From AWTP1-13 sp963775835 (GTDB lineage Bacteria > Pseudomonadota > Alphaproteobacteria > Rhizobiales > Hyphomicrobiaceae), in assembly GCA_963775835.1 (NCBI GenBank), contig CAVZKV010000007.1, positions 1 through 64,000 of the forward strand: a DNA stretch of 64,000 bases. The letters are read 5' to 3'. The position numbers and the translations under genes were made by a program. Every line of letters starts with the position of its first letter. The first letter of the stretch is position 1. This document shows positions 19,581 to 28,306 of the stretch, in pieces. The notes beneath the pieces are model-generated. The model did no database searches and was not told the origin of the DNA. It saw nothing but the letters and a program-made list of their open reading frames with translations.

Positions 19581-19702
19581 GGCGGTTCTTCCCTCCAAGG
19601 GTTGATCTTTCGAGGCAGGCCTGGGCCAAAACCTTTGCGAGAGCGTCGTTGAGCATAGCACAGGATTTTACCGTTGGCCGCTTCGGGGGACGGCACCGAC
19701 TT

Positions 19703-19745
19703 GCAGCAAAAGTGGCCAGCAAAACGTGGCCGGCAAAACGTGGAC
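19703..19745. repeat. Three near-identical direct repeats in a divergent promoter region
   Basis: GCAAAA(C)GTGGCC-type units occur at about 19703-19717, 19718-19731 and 19732-19745 with a 14-base period. They lie between the Tat hydrolase and Tat amidohydrolase starts. They could bind a regulator that controls both genes. Confidence 0.6.
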
Positions 19746-19827
19746 CTGCCGTGTGCAACGTATTAGTGTTTACCTCGGTGCTGGAAGGAATTTTTAAAGC
19801 CAAGCGGATTTCAGCAGGGAGGCTACC

Positions 19828-21330
19828 ATGAGTTTCCTGACCAAGGACGAGCTCGACGCCTTGATGCCGGCAGAGATGCTGCCCCACACCACGCCGATCC
19901 CGACCCAGATCATCTCCAGCGATGAATACATCCCCGCCCCACAAAGCGATCGACAGCGGCAAGTGGAGGCGCGGCTGCTCGACATGGGCGACGAGCTCGG
20001 CAAAAAACAGGGCCTGAGCCGCCGCGCCTTCTTTCAAAGCGCGTCCGGCATGGCGGCCGCCTTCGTGGCGATGAACGACACCTTCGGTCACATCTTCGAC
20101 GTCAGCAAAGCCGAGGCCGCCACCCCGGCCATGGCCCAGGAGCGCGCCAATGCGCTCAAGGACCAGTTCATCATGGACATGCACACGCATTTCCTGCGCG
20201 ATGATACGCGCATCCAAACCTTTGTGCGGCAGCGCGAGGCGGTCGGCAAGGCCGGCTGGAACCCGGAATTGATCGGCAAGCCGCAAACCATCGAGGACTT
20301 GAAGTGGAACAACTACTTCAAGGAGGTCTTCCTCGACAGCGACACCAAGATTGCCCTGATTTCCAGCGCGCCCTCGGATGTCCCGCAGGACTGGTTCCTG
20401 ACCAACGAAATGACGATTGGCGCGCGCGAGCGCGTCAACAAGGAAGCGGGCTCCAAGCGCATGATGGCGCACGCCATCTTCACGCCGGGCCAACCGGGCT
20501 GGCTGGAGAACCTCGAGCACGCGCTCGGCATGAAGCCGGACTCGATCAAGGGCTACACCATCGGCGACAACACCAACAAGGACAAGAGCGCCTATCCCTG
20601 GCGCATGGATGACGAGAAGGTGGCCTACAAGGGCTACGAGCTGGCCCTCAAGCACGGCATCAAGAATGTCTGCGTGCACAAGGGGCTGTTCCCCTCCTCC
20701 GTCGAGGAGCGCTTCCCGCACCTTTTGAGCTACTGCGACGTGCGCGACGTGGGACAGGCCGCCAAGGATTGGCCGCAACTCAATTTCATCATCTATCATT
20801 CCGCCTATCGCTATCCCGGCGGCGGCACTGCCGAGCAAGGTTGGCAGGAGTTCGAGAAGACCGGGCGCGTGTCCTGGACCAGCGACCTCGCCGACATCCC
20901 GGCGAAGTATGGCGTCAGCAACGTCTATGGCGACGTCGGGCAGCTGTTTGCGCAAAGCGTGGTGGCCGAGCCGCGGCTCGGCGCGGCACTGATGGGCGTG
21001 CTGGTCAAGGGCCTCGGCGCCGATCACATCTGCTGGGGCACGGATGCGATCTGGACCGGATCCCCGCAGTGGCAGATCGAGGGGCTGCGGCGGCTCGAGA
21101 TCCCCGAGGACATGCAGAAGAAATACGGCTTTGCCCCACTGGGCGGGCCGACGGATGCCGTCAAGACTGCGATCTTTTCCGGCAACAACATGCGGCTCTA
21201 CGGTCTCGCCAAGCGCAGCGATCTGGGCGATCGCTTCGCGGCCATGAAAGAAGAGTATCTTGAGAACGGGGCCGCCCGCAGCAACCTGCGCTACGGTTAC
21301 GTGCGCAAACCTGGCCCCGGCGCGGCCTGA
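19828..21330 (+). CDS. Tat-exported amidohydrolase 2 family protein (copy 1)
   Basis: Amidohydrolase-2 (ACMSD-like TIM barrel) protein of 500 residues. After a 60-residue N-terminal extension (ending LDMGDELGKKQG) comes a twin-arginine motif, LSRRAFFQSASGMAAAF, so the Tat signal is internal rather than at the very start. Metal-binding hallmarks are DMHTHF (HxH) near residue 120 and WGTDAIW with the catalytic aspartate near residue 405; PEDMQKKYGF follows. Family members cleave C-N or C-C bonds of cyclic or aromatic acids. The ribosome site GGAGG lies just before the ATG at 19828. A paralogue with the same architecture lies at 34000-35508 on the other strand. Confidence 0.88.
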   Translation: MSFLTKDELDALMPAEMLPHTTPIPTQIISSDEYIPAPQSDRQRQVEARLLDMGDELGKKQGLSRRAFFQSASGMAAAFVAMNDTFGHIFDVSKAEAATPAMAQERANALKDQFIMDMHTHFLRDDTRIQTFVRQREAVGKAGWNPELIGKPQTIEDLKWNNYFKEVFLDSDTKIALISSAPSDVPQDWFLTNEMTIGARERVNKEAGSKRMMAHAIFTPGQPGWLENLEHALGMKPDSIKGYTIGDNTNKDKSAYPWRMDDEKVAYKGYELALKHGIKNVCVHKGLFPSSVEERFPHLLSYCDVRDVGQAAKDWPQLNFIIYHSAYRYPGGGTAEQGWQEFEKTGRVSWTSDLADIPAKYGVSNVYGDVGQLFAQSVVAEPRLGAALMGVLVKGLGADHICWGTDAIWTGSPQWQIEGLRRLEIPEDMQKKYGFAPLGGPTDAVKTAIFSGNNMRLYGLAKRSDLGDRFAAMKEEYLENGAARSNLRYGYVRKPGPGAA

Positions 21331-21439
21331 GCACCACCGCGGCGCAAAATCACCGCGTGGGTCAGGGCCACGCTCGGCAGCGGCCGAGGGCCAAGGACGG
21401 TGACCGCAGGCAAGGGGAACGGTAGGCAGGGGGACCGTA

Positions 21440-21469
21440 GGCAGGGGATTTGGGCCCTGCTCCCCTGCC
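21440..21469. terminator. Possible bidirectional terminator between convergent genes
   Basis: GGCAGGGG at 21440-21447 pairs perfectly with CCCCTGCC at 21462-21469, between the ends of the amidohydrolase and the PPC-domain gene. There is no T tract. The left arm is part of a degenerate 15-base repeat (three copies at 21403-21448). Confidence 0.4.
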
Positions 21470-21474
21470 CGACC

Positions 21475-21927
21475 CTAGCCTTGCCCCGTCGCGGGGCGGA
21501 TCAGGGCAAGACCCGTCTCGGGATCCTTGACCTTGCGCAGGTGCGCCGGGCTTTCGGTGATGATCACCTCCAGCGTCGGGCGAACATGGGCCTCACCCAA
21601 GTGGCCGGCCATGGCCACCCCATCATGCTTGCCGATCACGAGATGAACGTGAAGCGCCGGCCCGCCTGCCGGCGCCTGGGCAATGTCGCCGTTGAGGGAG
21701 GCAACCTCCACCTGCTCGCGCACGGGCACGTCTCGATAGGCCTTCTTATCCCAATCGAAATACTGGAGCACCACGTCGCTGAAGGCGCCGATGGCCGTGA
21801 GCTGCGCCGTGTGGATATTATGCTGACCGGCAAAGGCCTTGAGCGAGGTCAAGACCTCCTCGCCCGTTTCCAGCACGACGACCCACGTGCGCTGGCCATT
21901 GCTCTCGTGCAAAAGTTTGTGCTGCAT
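21475..21927 (-). CDS. PPC (DUF296) domain protein
   Basis: Protein of 150 residues from the ATG at 21927 (MQHKLLHESNGQRTWVVVLE); a longer open frame to 22095 is judged non-coding. It is a single PPC/DUF296 domain, the fold found in plant AT-hook proteins and bacterial stand-alone forms: VLETGEEVLTSLKAFA, AQLTAIGAFSDVVLQYFDWD, then LHVHLVIGKHDGVAMAGHL with the metal-type histidines and GLALIRPATGQG. Bacterial members trimerise; their function is poorly known and may be regulatory or enzymatic. It is divergent from the ALAS-exporter operon and could take part in its control, though this is only positional. Confidence 0.88.
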   Translation of the reverse strand: MQHKLLHESNGQRTWVVVLETGEEVLTSLKAFAGQHNIHTAQLTAIGAFSDVVLQYFDWDKKAYRDVPVREQVEVASLNGDIAQAPAGGPALHVHLVIGKHDGVAMAGHLGEAHVRPTLEVIITESPAHLRKVKDPETGLALIRPATGQG

Positions 21928-22405
21928 AGGGATGGGATCCGATTGACGGTGGCGCCCTGGCAACGGCCGGCCCGGCGCTTTTGTTCCGAGGTTCGGCGCC
22001 TGGCCTGTCCCCCATCGAGGGCGATGATAGCGGCATCCTCCGGCGCGGCGGGGGTCGGCTGCAAGCCCGGCCTTTATCGAGATCGTCGTTTTCACCTGGG
22101 CTTACATTGCCTCCGCGGGTGCCGATTGCCGCCGCGCCGCCCCCCACCAACGCGCTCGCGGCCGAAGTGGCGGTCTTGGCGCTCCCGCCAACCGGCATAC
22201 TCAAAAAAAGCGCTGGGGAGACTTGCGGTTAACGCTGCCCGTTAACCGCGGCGGCCCTGCCCATTCGGACTTTCGTCCTGCTCATGTGCTGGCTGAGGGT
22301 CCCTATTTCGTCCCCATTTCGCCACCTACACTAGCCTCGGCCGTGGTGTCATTTGTTTCAATCAATTGCCCGCTCCCGCGTGGCGTTTTGAAGGGGGATC
22401 GGAGG
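21928..22405. other. Divergent promoter region between the PPC gene and the ALAS operon
   Basis: 478 bases. The long open frame running into ALAS from 22223 lacks a family match before the GTG at 22406. The region contains one strong palindrome at 22225-22249. Confidence 0.6.
22225..22249. promoter_or_regulatory. 25-bp perfect palindrome upstream of ALAS
   Basis: GCGGTTAACG at 22225-22234 pairs perfectly with CGTTAACCGC at 22240-22249 around CTGCC. It lies about 155 bases before the ALAS start and resembles an operator for a dimeric regulator; a small hairpin in the mRNA leader is the alternative. The arms contain GTTAAC. Confidence 0.5.
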
Positions 22406-23638
22406 GTGCAATACTTAGAGAAATTCGCTGAGGCGCTGGGTGCCCTCAAGCAGGAAGGCCGATATCGCGTCTTTGCCGACATCGGCCGCGTACGCGGAAA
22501 TTTCCCGTCGGCGCAGCATTTCCATGACGATGGTGTCGTCAGCGACATCACCGTGTGGTGCTCCAACGATTACCTCGGCATGGGCCAGCATCCAAAGGTG
22601 CTGCAAGCCATGCACGAGGCGATCGATCGGGTCGGGGCGGGTGCCGGGGGCACGCGCAATATTTCCGGGACCACCCACTACCACGTCGAGCTCGAGGCGG
22701 AGCTCGCCAGCCTGCACGGCAAAGAAGCCGCCCTCCTCTTTACCTCGGGCTACGTTGCCAACCACGCCACCCTGTCGACCCTGGTGCGGCTGCTGGGGGA
22801 CGCCACGGTCTTTTCCGATGCCAAGAACCACGCCTCGATGATCGAGGGCATCCGCCACGGCGGCGGCCCCAAGCGGATTTGGCGGCACAACGATCTGGGT
22901 GACCTCGAGCGCCAGCTGAAATCGGTGCCTCGCGAGGCGCCGAAGATCGTGGCCTTCGAGTTGGTCTACTCGATGGACGGCGATATCGCCCCGATCGGCG
23001 AGATCTGCGACTTGGCACATCGCTACAACGCCATCACCTATCTCGATGAGGTCCACGCCGTGGGGCTTTACGGGCCGAGCGGGGGCGGCGTCGCCGAACG
23101 CGACGGCGTCGCCCACAAGGTCGACATCATCGAGGGCACGCTGGCCAAGGGCTTCGGCCTTATGGGCGGCTATATCGCCGCTGGCCGCGAGTGCTGCGAT
23201 GCCATCCGCTCCTATGCCCCCGGGTTCATCTTCACCACCTCGCTGGCCCCCGCAATCGTGGCCGGGGCGATCGCCAGCATCCGGCACTTGAAAAAGAGCG
23301 ACCTGGAGCGAGAACGCCATCAGGAGCGCGCCCGCACCCTAAAGCGCCGCCTGACGTCGGCGGGGTTCCCGCTGATGGACAATCCGAGCCACATCGTCCC
23401 GGTGCTGGTCGGCGACCCCGTCATCTGCAAGAGCCTGACGGACGCCTTGCTCAGCCGCTACGGCATCTACATCCAGCCCATCAACTATCCCACCGTTGCC
23501 CGCGGCACCGAGCGGCTGCGGCTGTGCCCCTCCCCCTTGCACAGCGATCAGGATATGGATCACCTGCTGGGCGCCCTGGCGAGGCTCTGGGACGAGCTGG
23601 GGCTCACCACCCGCATCCCGGCCGTGGCCGCGGAATAG
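22406..23638 (+). CDS. hemA: 5-aminolevulinate synthase
   Basis: PLP enzyme that joins glycine and succinyl-CoA to 5-aminolevulinate, the alphaproteobacterial C4 route to haem. From the GTG at 22406 it has 410 residues, close to the usual 405; the upstream frame from 22223 adds 61 residues with no family match. The start region VQYLEKFAEALGALKQEGRY is typical. Other hallmarks are WCSNDYLGMGQHPKV, GAGAGGTRNISGTTHYHVEL, AITYLDEVHAVGLYG (the aspartate that binds the pyridine nitrogen), GTLAKGFGLMGGYIA with the Schiff-base lysine, and FIFTTSLAP. It is followed at 6 bases by an exporter permease. Whether it is the housekeeping copy or a second, specialised one cannot be told. Confidence 0.93.
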   Translation: MQYLEKFAEALGALKQEGRYRVFADIGRVRGNFPSAQHFHDDGVVSDITVWCSNDYLGMGQHPKVLQAMHEAIDRVGAGAGGTRNISGTTHYHVELEAELASLHGKEAALLFTSGYVANHATLSTLVRLLGDATVFSDAKNHASMIEGIRHGGGPKRIWRHNDLGDLERQLKSVPREAPKIVAFELVYSMDGDIAPIGEICDLAHRYNAITYLDEVHAVGLYGPSGGGVAERDGVAHKVDIIEGTLAKGFGLMGGYIAAGRECCDAIRSYAPGFIFTTSLAPAIVAGAIASIRHLKKSDLERERHQERARTLKRRLTSAGFPLMDNPSHIVPVLVGDPVICKSLTDALLSRYGIYIQPINYPTVARGTERLRLCPSPLHSDQDMDHLLGALARLWDELGLTTRIPAVAAE

Positions 23639-23644
23639 CCCGTC

Positions 23645-24793
23645 ATGCTGAGCATCGTCATCAAGATGCTCTTTGGGGAGCGCGTCAAGGTCCTAGGACT
23701 GGTGTTCGGGGTGGCCTTCGCCACGCTGCTGGTGGCCCAGCAGGCGGGTCTCTTCGTCGGCCTGATGACCCGCTCGCAGAACGTCATTGCCGATGCGAGG
23801 GACGTCGACATCTGGGTGATGGACCCGGCGGTCGAATACGTCGATCTGATCAGGCCCATGCGTGAGACCGAGCTCTATCGCGTGCGCGGCGTCCCCGGCG
23901 TCGCCTGGGCCGTTCCCCTTTTCAAGGCCGGCACCTCCGTCAAGACCCCGGAGGGGCGCACAAAAAGCGCGCTGCTGCTCGGCGTCGATGACGCCACCCT
24001 GACGGGCGTCTCGCCGCGCGTGGTCATGGGCTCGATCCTGGATCTGCGGCGCCCCGATGCCATCGCCATCGACCGCGTCGGCTACATGCAGCTGTGGCCG
24101 GGCGAGCCGCTGCAGCTCGGCAAGACGCTGGATCTCAATGACCGGCGTGCCGTGGTCACCGTCATCACCGACGCAGCCCCGGCCTTCTCGGCCCAGGTCA
24201 TCATCCACACGCGCTACAGCCTGGCGGTGTCGTTCGTGCCGACCGGCCGCAACCAGCTCTCCTTTATTCTCGCCAAGGCGACGCTGGACCTCGATCCGGC
24301 CGACGTCGCCCGCGCCATTGCCGCGCGCACGGGCCTCAACGCCTACACGTCTGAGGACTTCTCCTGGCGCACCATTCGCTACTATCTCAAGAACACCGGC
24401 ATTCCCATCAGCTTTGCCACCACGATTCTGCTCGGCATCGTCGTGGGCAGCGCCATCGTCGGCCTCACCTTCAACATGTTCGTCACCGACAACCTTCCCC
24501 AGTACGCCATGCTCAAGGTGATCGGCGTGACCGGCGGACGCCTCATCGGCCTGGTGCTGTTGCAGGCCGCCATCGTCGGCCTGATCGGCTATGCCATCGG
24601 CATCGGGCTCGCCGCGCTGTTTTTCGAGTACGCCTGTACGCCGACCTCCGCTTTGCGCGGTTTTAATCTGCCCTGGTGGATCGCATCGGGGGTGGCCGCC
24701 ACCGTTGCGCTGCTGATCGTGCTTTCCACGCTGACCAGTCTGGGGCGGGTGCTGTTCGCCCAACCGGCCATGGTGTTCTGGGGCAAGCGATGA
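23645..24793 (+). CDS. FtsX/DevC-type ABC exporter permease
   Basis: Permease of 382 residues of the MacB/FtsX/DevC class. It has one N-terminal membrane helix (VFGVAFATLLVAQQAGLFVG), a large periplasmic MacB-like domain (residues about 45-250) and three C-terminal helices, including ISFATTILLGIVVGSAIVGL and GLVLLQAAIVGLIGYAIGIG. This topology fits mechanotransmission exporters rather than classical importers. The stop TGA overlaps the ATPase start (ATGA), so translation is coupled. It starts 6 bases after ALAS, in one operon. In heterocyst-forming cyanobacteria DevBCA exports glycolipids; here the cargo is unknown. Confidence 0.88.
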   Translation: MLSIVIKMLFGERVKVLGLVFGVAFATLLVAQQAGLFVGLMTRSQNVIADARDVDIWVMDPAVEYVDLIRPMRETELYRVRGVPGVAWAVPLFKAGTSVKTPEGRTKSALLLGVDDATLTGVSPRVVMGSILDLRRPDAIAIDRVGYMQLWPGEPLQLGKTLDLNDRRAVVTVITDAAPAFSAQVIIHTRYSLAVSFVPTGRNQLSFILAKATLDLDPADVARAIAARTGLNAYTSEDFSWRTIRYYLKNTGIPISFATTILLGIVVGSAIVGLTFNMFVTDNLPQYAMLKVIGVTGGRLIGLVLLQAAIVGLIGYAIGIGLAALFFEYACTPTSALRGFNLPWWIASGVAATVALLIVLSTLTSLGRVLFAQPAMVFWGKR

Positions 24794-25521
24794 GCGCGAC
24801 CAGCCAACCGCTGCCTGGCCCGCCCGCCATCGTTTGTCGCGAGGTGGTCAAATATCTTGGCCGCCGAAAATTCCGCACCGAGGTCCTGCACGGGCTCGAT
24901 CTCGACGTCTATTCGGGACAAATGACCTTGCTGGTTGGGCCCTCGGGATGCGGGAAGACGACGCTGATCTCCACCATTGCCGGCATCCTGAAACCGGATA
25001 AGGGTTCCATTGCCCTGTTCGGCACCGCCATGGCAGACCTGGGCCGCAGGCGGATCACGCGCTTCCGCGGCCGCAACGTCGGCCTCGTGCTGCAGCAGTT
25101 CCATCTGTTTCCGGCCCTGACGGCGGCGGAAAACGTCGCCGTTCCCCTGCTGGTGTTGCGCCACGGTGCGCGGCAAGCCCAGGCGCGGGCGGCGAGCCTG
25201 CTGGAAGGGTTGGGTCTTGCCGCGCACGCGGATAAATATCCGCGCGAGCTCTCGGTCGGCGAGCAGCAGCGCGTTGCCATTGCGCGCGCCATCGCCCACG
25301 ACCCCCGCCTCATCATCTGCGATGAGCCGACCGCGGCCCTGGACGCGGCCTCCGGACGAATGGTGATGCAGCTGTTGCGCGACGTGACGGTCAAAAGCGA
25401 TCGCGCCGTACTGGTGGTCACCCACGATCACCGCATCTTCGGCTTCGCCGATCGCATCATTCATATGGACGACGGGCGGATCACCCGCATCACCGAGAGT
25501 ACCGAAAGGGAGGCCGCCTGA
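24790..25521 (+). CDS. ABC exporter ATPase, LolD/DevA-like
   Basis: ATPase of 243 residues from the ATG at 24790, which overlaps the permease stop. Walker A GPSGCGKTT, Q-loop LVLQQFHLFPALTA, the signature ELSVGEQQRVAIARAI (degenerate from LSGGQ), Walker B LIICDEPTAAL and the H-loop VVTHDHRIFGF are all in place. The helical region resembles LolD/MacB ATPases, in agreement with the FtsX-type permease. Its stop overlaps the next ATG (TGATG). It powers the tripartite exporter with the permease before and the fusion protein after it. Confidence 0.93.
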   Translation: MSATSQPLPGPPAIVCREVVKYLGRRKFRTEVLHGLDLDVYSGQMTLLVGPSGCGKTTLISTIAGILKPDKGSIALFGTAMADLGRRRITRFRGRNVGLVLQQFHLFPALTAAENVAVPLLVLRHGARQAQARAASLLEGLGLAAHADKYPRELSVGEQQRVAIARAIAHDPRLIICDEPTAALDAASGRMVMQLLRDVTVKSDRAVLVVTHDHRIFGFADRIIHMDDGRITRITESTEREAA

Positions 25522-26696
25522 TGGCCCGTCGTCTGCCGCTGCTGGCCTATGGCCTTGGCACCCTCGCCGCCCTCGCCGGGTTCGGCGCCTCCGTTTCCAT
25601 CAGCAACAAAAGCCAGCTCCGCGCCGCCATCGAACCATGGCTGGCGGCGGCGCGGCCGGTTTCGATCGCCCCCACCCCGAGCCCGCCGCCGCTGCCGGCG
25701 CCGCAAATCGGCGCCGTCGGGTTGGTCGAGCCGTCGAGCCAAGAAATCAGCATCGGCACCGACATCTCCGGCACCGTCAGCAAGGTGTTGGCCGTACCCG
25801 GCGTCAGGGTCAGCAAGGGACAACCCCTATTCGTTCTCGACACCCGCATGACCGAGGCCGTGGTGGCGCAGCGGCTCAGAGACCTCGCGGCCGCCGAGGC
25901 CCGCCTGGCGCTCGCCCGCAGCCGCGTGCCGGGTTTGGAGGCGGAGGTTCAGGCCGCCATGACCGCGGTCGAGGCGGCGCGCGCCGACAAGGATGACGCT
26001 ACCGACGTGGTGCGGATCGCGAGCGGTCTCAACTCCGGCGATACCATCTCCGCCCGCGAGATCACGCGACGACGCAACGCCCTGCGCACCGCCGAAGCCA
26101 AGTATGCCGAAGCCTCGGCCCGCCTGGCGCTGGCGCAGGCAAACCTGGCCCTCTACGACGAGGCAAAAGGCGGCGCCAACATCACCATCGAGCTTGCCGC
26201 CATCGAGCAGGCGCGGGCGAGCCTCAAGTTGGCGCAAACCGATTTGGAGCTCAGAACCGTCAGCGCCCCGATCGACGGCGAAGTGCTGCGCGTCAACATC
26301 AACCCGGGCGAGTTCGCGCTGGCCGGTGCCGTCACCCAGCCGCTGATCGTGATGGGGCGCACTGATCCGATGCACGTGCGCATCGACATCGACGAGGCCG
26401 ACATCTCGCGCTACCGGCCGGGTGCGCGGGCGATGGCCTCGCTGCGCGGTGACGCGGTGCGCAAGCTGCAATTGCGTTTCGTGCGCGTCGAACCGCTGGT
26501 CGTGCCGAAACGAGCCTTGTCCGGGCTGACGACGGAGCGCGTCGATACCCGCGTGATGCAGCTCATTTATGCCATCGTCGAAGACGGCATGGCGATCTTG
26601 CCGGGACAGCAAGTGGATGTGCTGATCGAGGCCGACGAGAATGGGCCGCAGGCGGCGCAGAGCAGCCATCGCGCCGAGCGGACCGCGTCGCAGTAG
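25521..26696 (+). CDS. HlyD/DevB-family membrane fusion protein
   Basis: Periplasmic adaptor of 391 residues. An N-terminal membrane anchor (LPLLAYGLGTLAALAGFGAS) and a proline-rich linker are followed by a half lipoyl domain (GAVGLVEPSSQEISIGTDIS, then GTVSKVLAVPGVRVSKGQPL), a long coiled-coil hairpin (residues about 110-225, AEARLALARSRVPGLEAEVQ), and the returning lipoyl/beta-barrel part (ELRTVSAPIDGEVLRVNINP). It should link the inner-membrane ABC complex to a TolC-like outer-membrane duct encoded elsewhere. It is the last gene of the ALAS-exporter unit, coupled to the ATPase by a TGATG overlap. Confidence 0.92.
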   Translation: MARRLPLLAYGLGTLAALAGFGASVSISNKSQLRAAIEPWLAAARPVSIAPTPSPPPLPAPQIGAVGLVEPSSQEISIGTDISGTVSKVLAVPGVRVSKGQPLFVLDTRMTEAVVAQRLRDLAAAEARLALARSRVPGLEAEVQAAMTAVEAARADKDDATDVVRIASGLNSGDTISAREITRRRNALRTAEAKYAEASARLALAQANLALYDEAKGGANITIELAAIEQARASLKLAQTDLELRTVSAPIDGEVLRVNINPGEFALAGAVTQPLIVMGRTDPMHVRIDIDEADISRYRPGARAMASLRGDAVRKLQLRFVRVEPLVVPKRALSGLTTERVDTRVMQLIYAIVEDGMAILPGQQVDVLIEADENGPQAAQSSHRAERTASQ

Positions 26697-26956
26697 GGGG
26701 TGGCTCCAAGGCGCACCGCCCGTTTCCGGCGCGTCTTTCAATCTCTTGCCCCATCTCGCCCCGATGGCCGGCCCGGTTAATCGGCCCCAAATGCCTTGCG
26801 CCCGCCTGCCGCCCCAACGTTTTCTTGCGAGTCTCTCCCCACCTCGCTCCACCTTGCTCCCAACTCTTGGCCGCCGGGAACCCGCCGCGGGCGGCGGGCG
26901 TTGCCCCAAAGCGATAGCCAAAACCCATTCCTCAAAAAAAGCCAATGGAGGGTCTT

Positions 26957-27139
26957 ATGGACGCAGCCCAGATTCAAAGTTACGCCCGCCAGCTCTACGA
27001 ATTGCAAGGCGCCAAGGCGATCGCCGAAGCCGCGCACAAGGCCCAGACGTTCGAAGAAAACAACGACCGCGAGCAAGCCGCCACCTGGCGGCGGATCGAA
27101 GCCGCGCTCATGGAATTGCGTGGGCCGCGGCATTCCTGA
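26957..27139 (+). CDS. Small conserved alphaproteobacterial protein
   Basis: Protein of 60 residues (start MDAAQIQSYARQLYELQGAK) with a GGAGG site 7 bases before the ATG at 26957. It is predicted wholly helical and charged, with Ala-rich repeats AIAEAAHKAQ and a C-terminal ATWRRIEAALMELRGP. I recall similar short proteins in alphaproteobacterial genomes, but know no function. It converges on soxA; their stops are 9 bases apart. Confidence 0.75.
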   Translation: MDAAQIQSYARQLYELQGAKAIAEAAHKAQTFEENNDREQAATWRRIEAALMELRGPRHS

Positions 27140-27148
27140 GCGCCGCCC

Positions 27149-27988
27149 TCAGGGCCGCACGGCCGGACTTTCCATCGGCATGCCGCGCGCGCGCCACATC
27201 AGATAGGTCTCCAGCGCAATGAACTCGGGCGAGCCGAAGGCGTAGCTCTCGGCGCGCATGCCGATCATGCAGTTGCGCAGGCGGCGCTGCAGCGACCCCA
27301 CCCCCTGCCATTCGAGCCGGTACAGGGGATAGCCCGTCGGGTGGCCCTGCGGCACCGAGTTGCCCGCAAGTTTTTCGCCCCAGTGGTCGTCGTGGCAGTG
27401 CGCACAAGCGAGGTTGAGCTGTCCCTGCCGACGCTGGAACAGCTGGCGGCCTGCCTCGATGCTGGGCGCGAGCCGGCCGTCGGTGCTTTCGATCGGCAGC
27501 CCACGCGATTGACGCGCCAGGTAGGCCGTCAACGCCAGCAGCTCCTTGGATTCGGGCCTGAGCGCTGCGGCCTGCTGTTGCTCGACGCGGCAAATATTGA
27601 TGCGGCCCTCGAGATCGACGGGGGTCTGCCGCTTGGCGTCGTAGGCGGGATAACGCGCGGCGACCCCGCGCATCGATTGCGGCGCTTCGCCGTGACAGTC
27701 GGCGCAGGCGCGCCCCGCCGCCCCGGCGCCGGCCCGCCAAAGCGCCTCGCCATCGAGCACCCACAGCGTGGCGGGGTTGGCGCTATCGTCGTCCTGCATC
27801 GCCTTCGTCGCCGCACTCATAGCCTCATAGCTGGAGCGGCGCTGATTGAGCGGAATGTCGGCGGCGAGGCTGAGAGACGACAGCGTGATGGCGGCCGTGC
27901 CAGCGACGAGCCGGCGGACGGGCCCGGCCAGTCGCGGCGCCGCGCGAGCAAATGCTTGCCCTGATCGCACCGGTGCCGCCCGCTTCAT
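27149..27988 (-). CDS. soxA: SoxA, dihaem cytochrome c of the thiosulfate-oxidising complex
   Basis: SoxA subunit of 279 residues. SoxAX joins thiosulfate to the SoxY cysteine in the periplasm. A leader (RRLVAGTAAITLSSLSLAA) is followed by two haem motifs, CADCHGEAPQSMRG and CAHCHDDHWGEKLAGNSVPQ, and by the cysteine that becomes the persulfide haem ligand, in RLRNCMIGMRAESYAFGSPE. The ATG overlaps the soxZ stop (ATGA). It is the only sox gene in the cluster free of frameshifts. The usual next gene, soxB, is missing: a convergent small ORF and the exporter operon follow instead. Confidence 0.92.
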   Translation of the reverse strand: MKRAAPVRSGQAFARAAPRLAGPVRRLVAGTAAITLSSLSLAADIPLNQRRSSYEAMSAATKAMQDDDSANPATLWVLDGEALWRAGAGAAGRACADCHGEAPQSMRGVAARYPAYDAKRQTPVDLEGRINICRVEQQQAAALRPESKELLALTAYLARQSRGLPIESTDGRLAPSIEAGRQLFQRRQGQLNLACAHCHDDHWGEKLAGNSVPQGHPTGYPLYRLEWQGVGSLQRRLRNCMIGMRAESYAFGSPEFIALETYLMWRARGMPMESPAVRP

Positions 27989-28306
27989 TCCACCGCGATC
28001 TTCACCTGCTCGCTCGCCGTGTAGCCGTTGTCACCGGTCCATCGGAACTCAAGCGTGCCGCTCTCTTTGGCGATCGTGTAGAAGGTAATGAAGGGATTGG
28101 CGGCGATCGCCGGAAACAGCTGGGCGGAGAAAATCTCCTCGCCGTTGTAGGTGGCGACAAAGCGTCGTGATGATGTCGCGCGGGATGGCGGTGCCCGTGT
28201 TGGTGTGCCGAAAGCCCGTCTCCATCTCGTGCGAAATCAGCGTCTTGATCTCGATGACCTCGCCGCGCTTGGGATTGGGTGACAGTTTGATCAGGGCGCG
28301 GGCCAT
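27985..28306 (-). pseudogene. soxZ: SoxZ, one frameshift
   Basis: SoxZ partner of the SoxYZ sulfur carrier. The first frame from the ATG at 28306 reads MARALIKLSPNPKRGEVIEI and ETGFRHTNTGTAIPRDIITT. A one-base insertion near 28162 shifts the rest, which in the next frame reads FVATYNGEEIFSAQLFPAIA, ITFYTIAKESGTLEFRW and YTASEQVKIAVE before a TGA at 27985-27987. Repaired, it has about 107 residues, the normal length. The single shift may be a sequencing error or a true lesion. Confidence 0.85.

Noticed and set aside
22223..22405. 61-residue N-terminal extension of ALAS
   Set aside because: It matches nothing in the family, contains the palindrome, and the GTG at 22406 gives the normal length with a ribosome site.
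28306..28306. Natural SoxY-SoxZ fusion, because one frame runs through from soxY into soxZ
   Set aside because: The TAA overlapping the soxZ ATG is in the frame expected after correcting the other shifts, and soxY and soxZ are normally separate.
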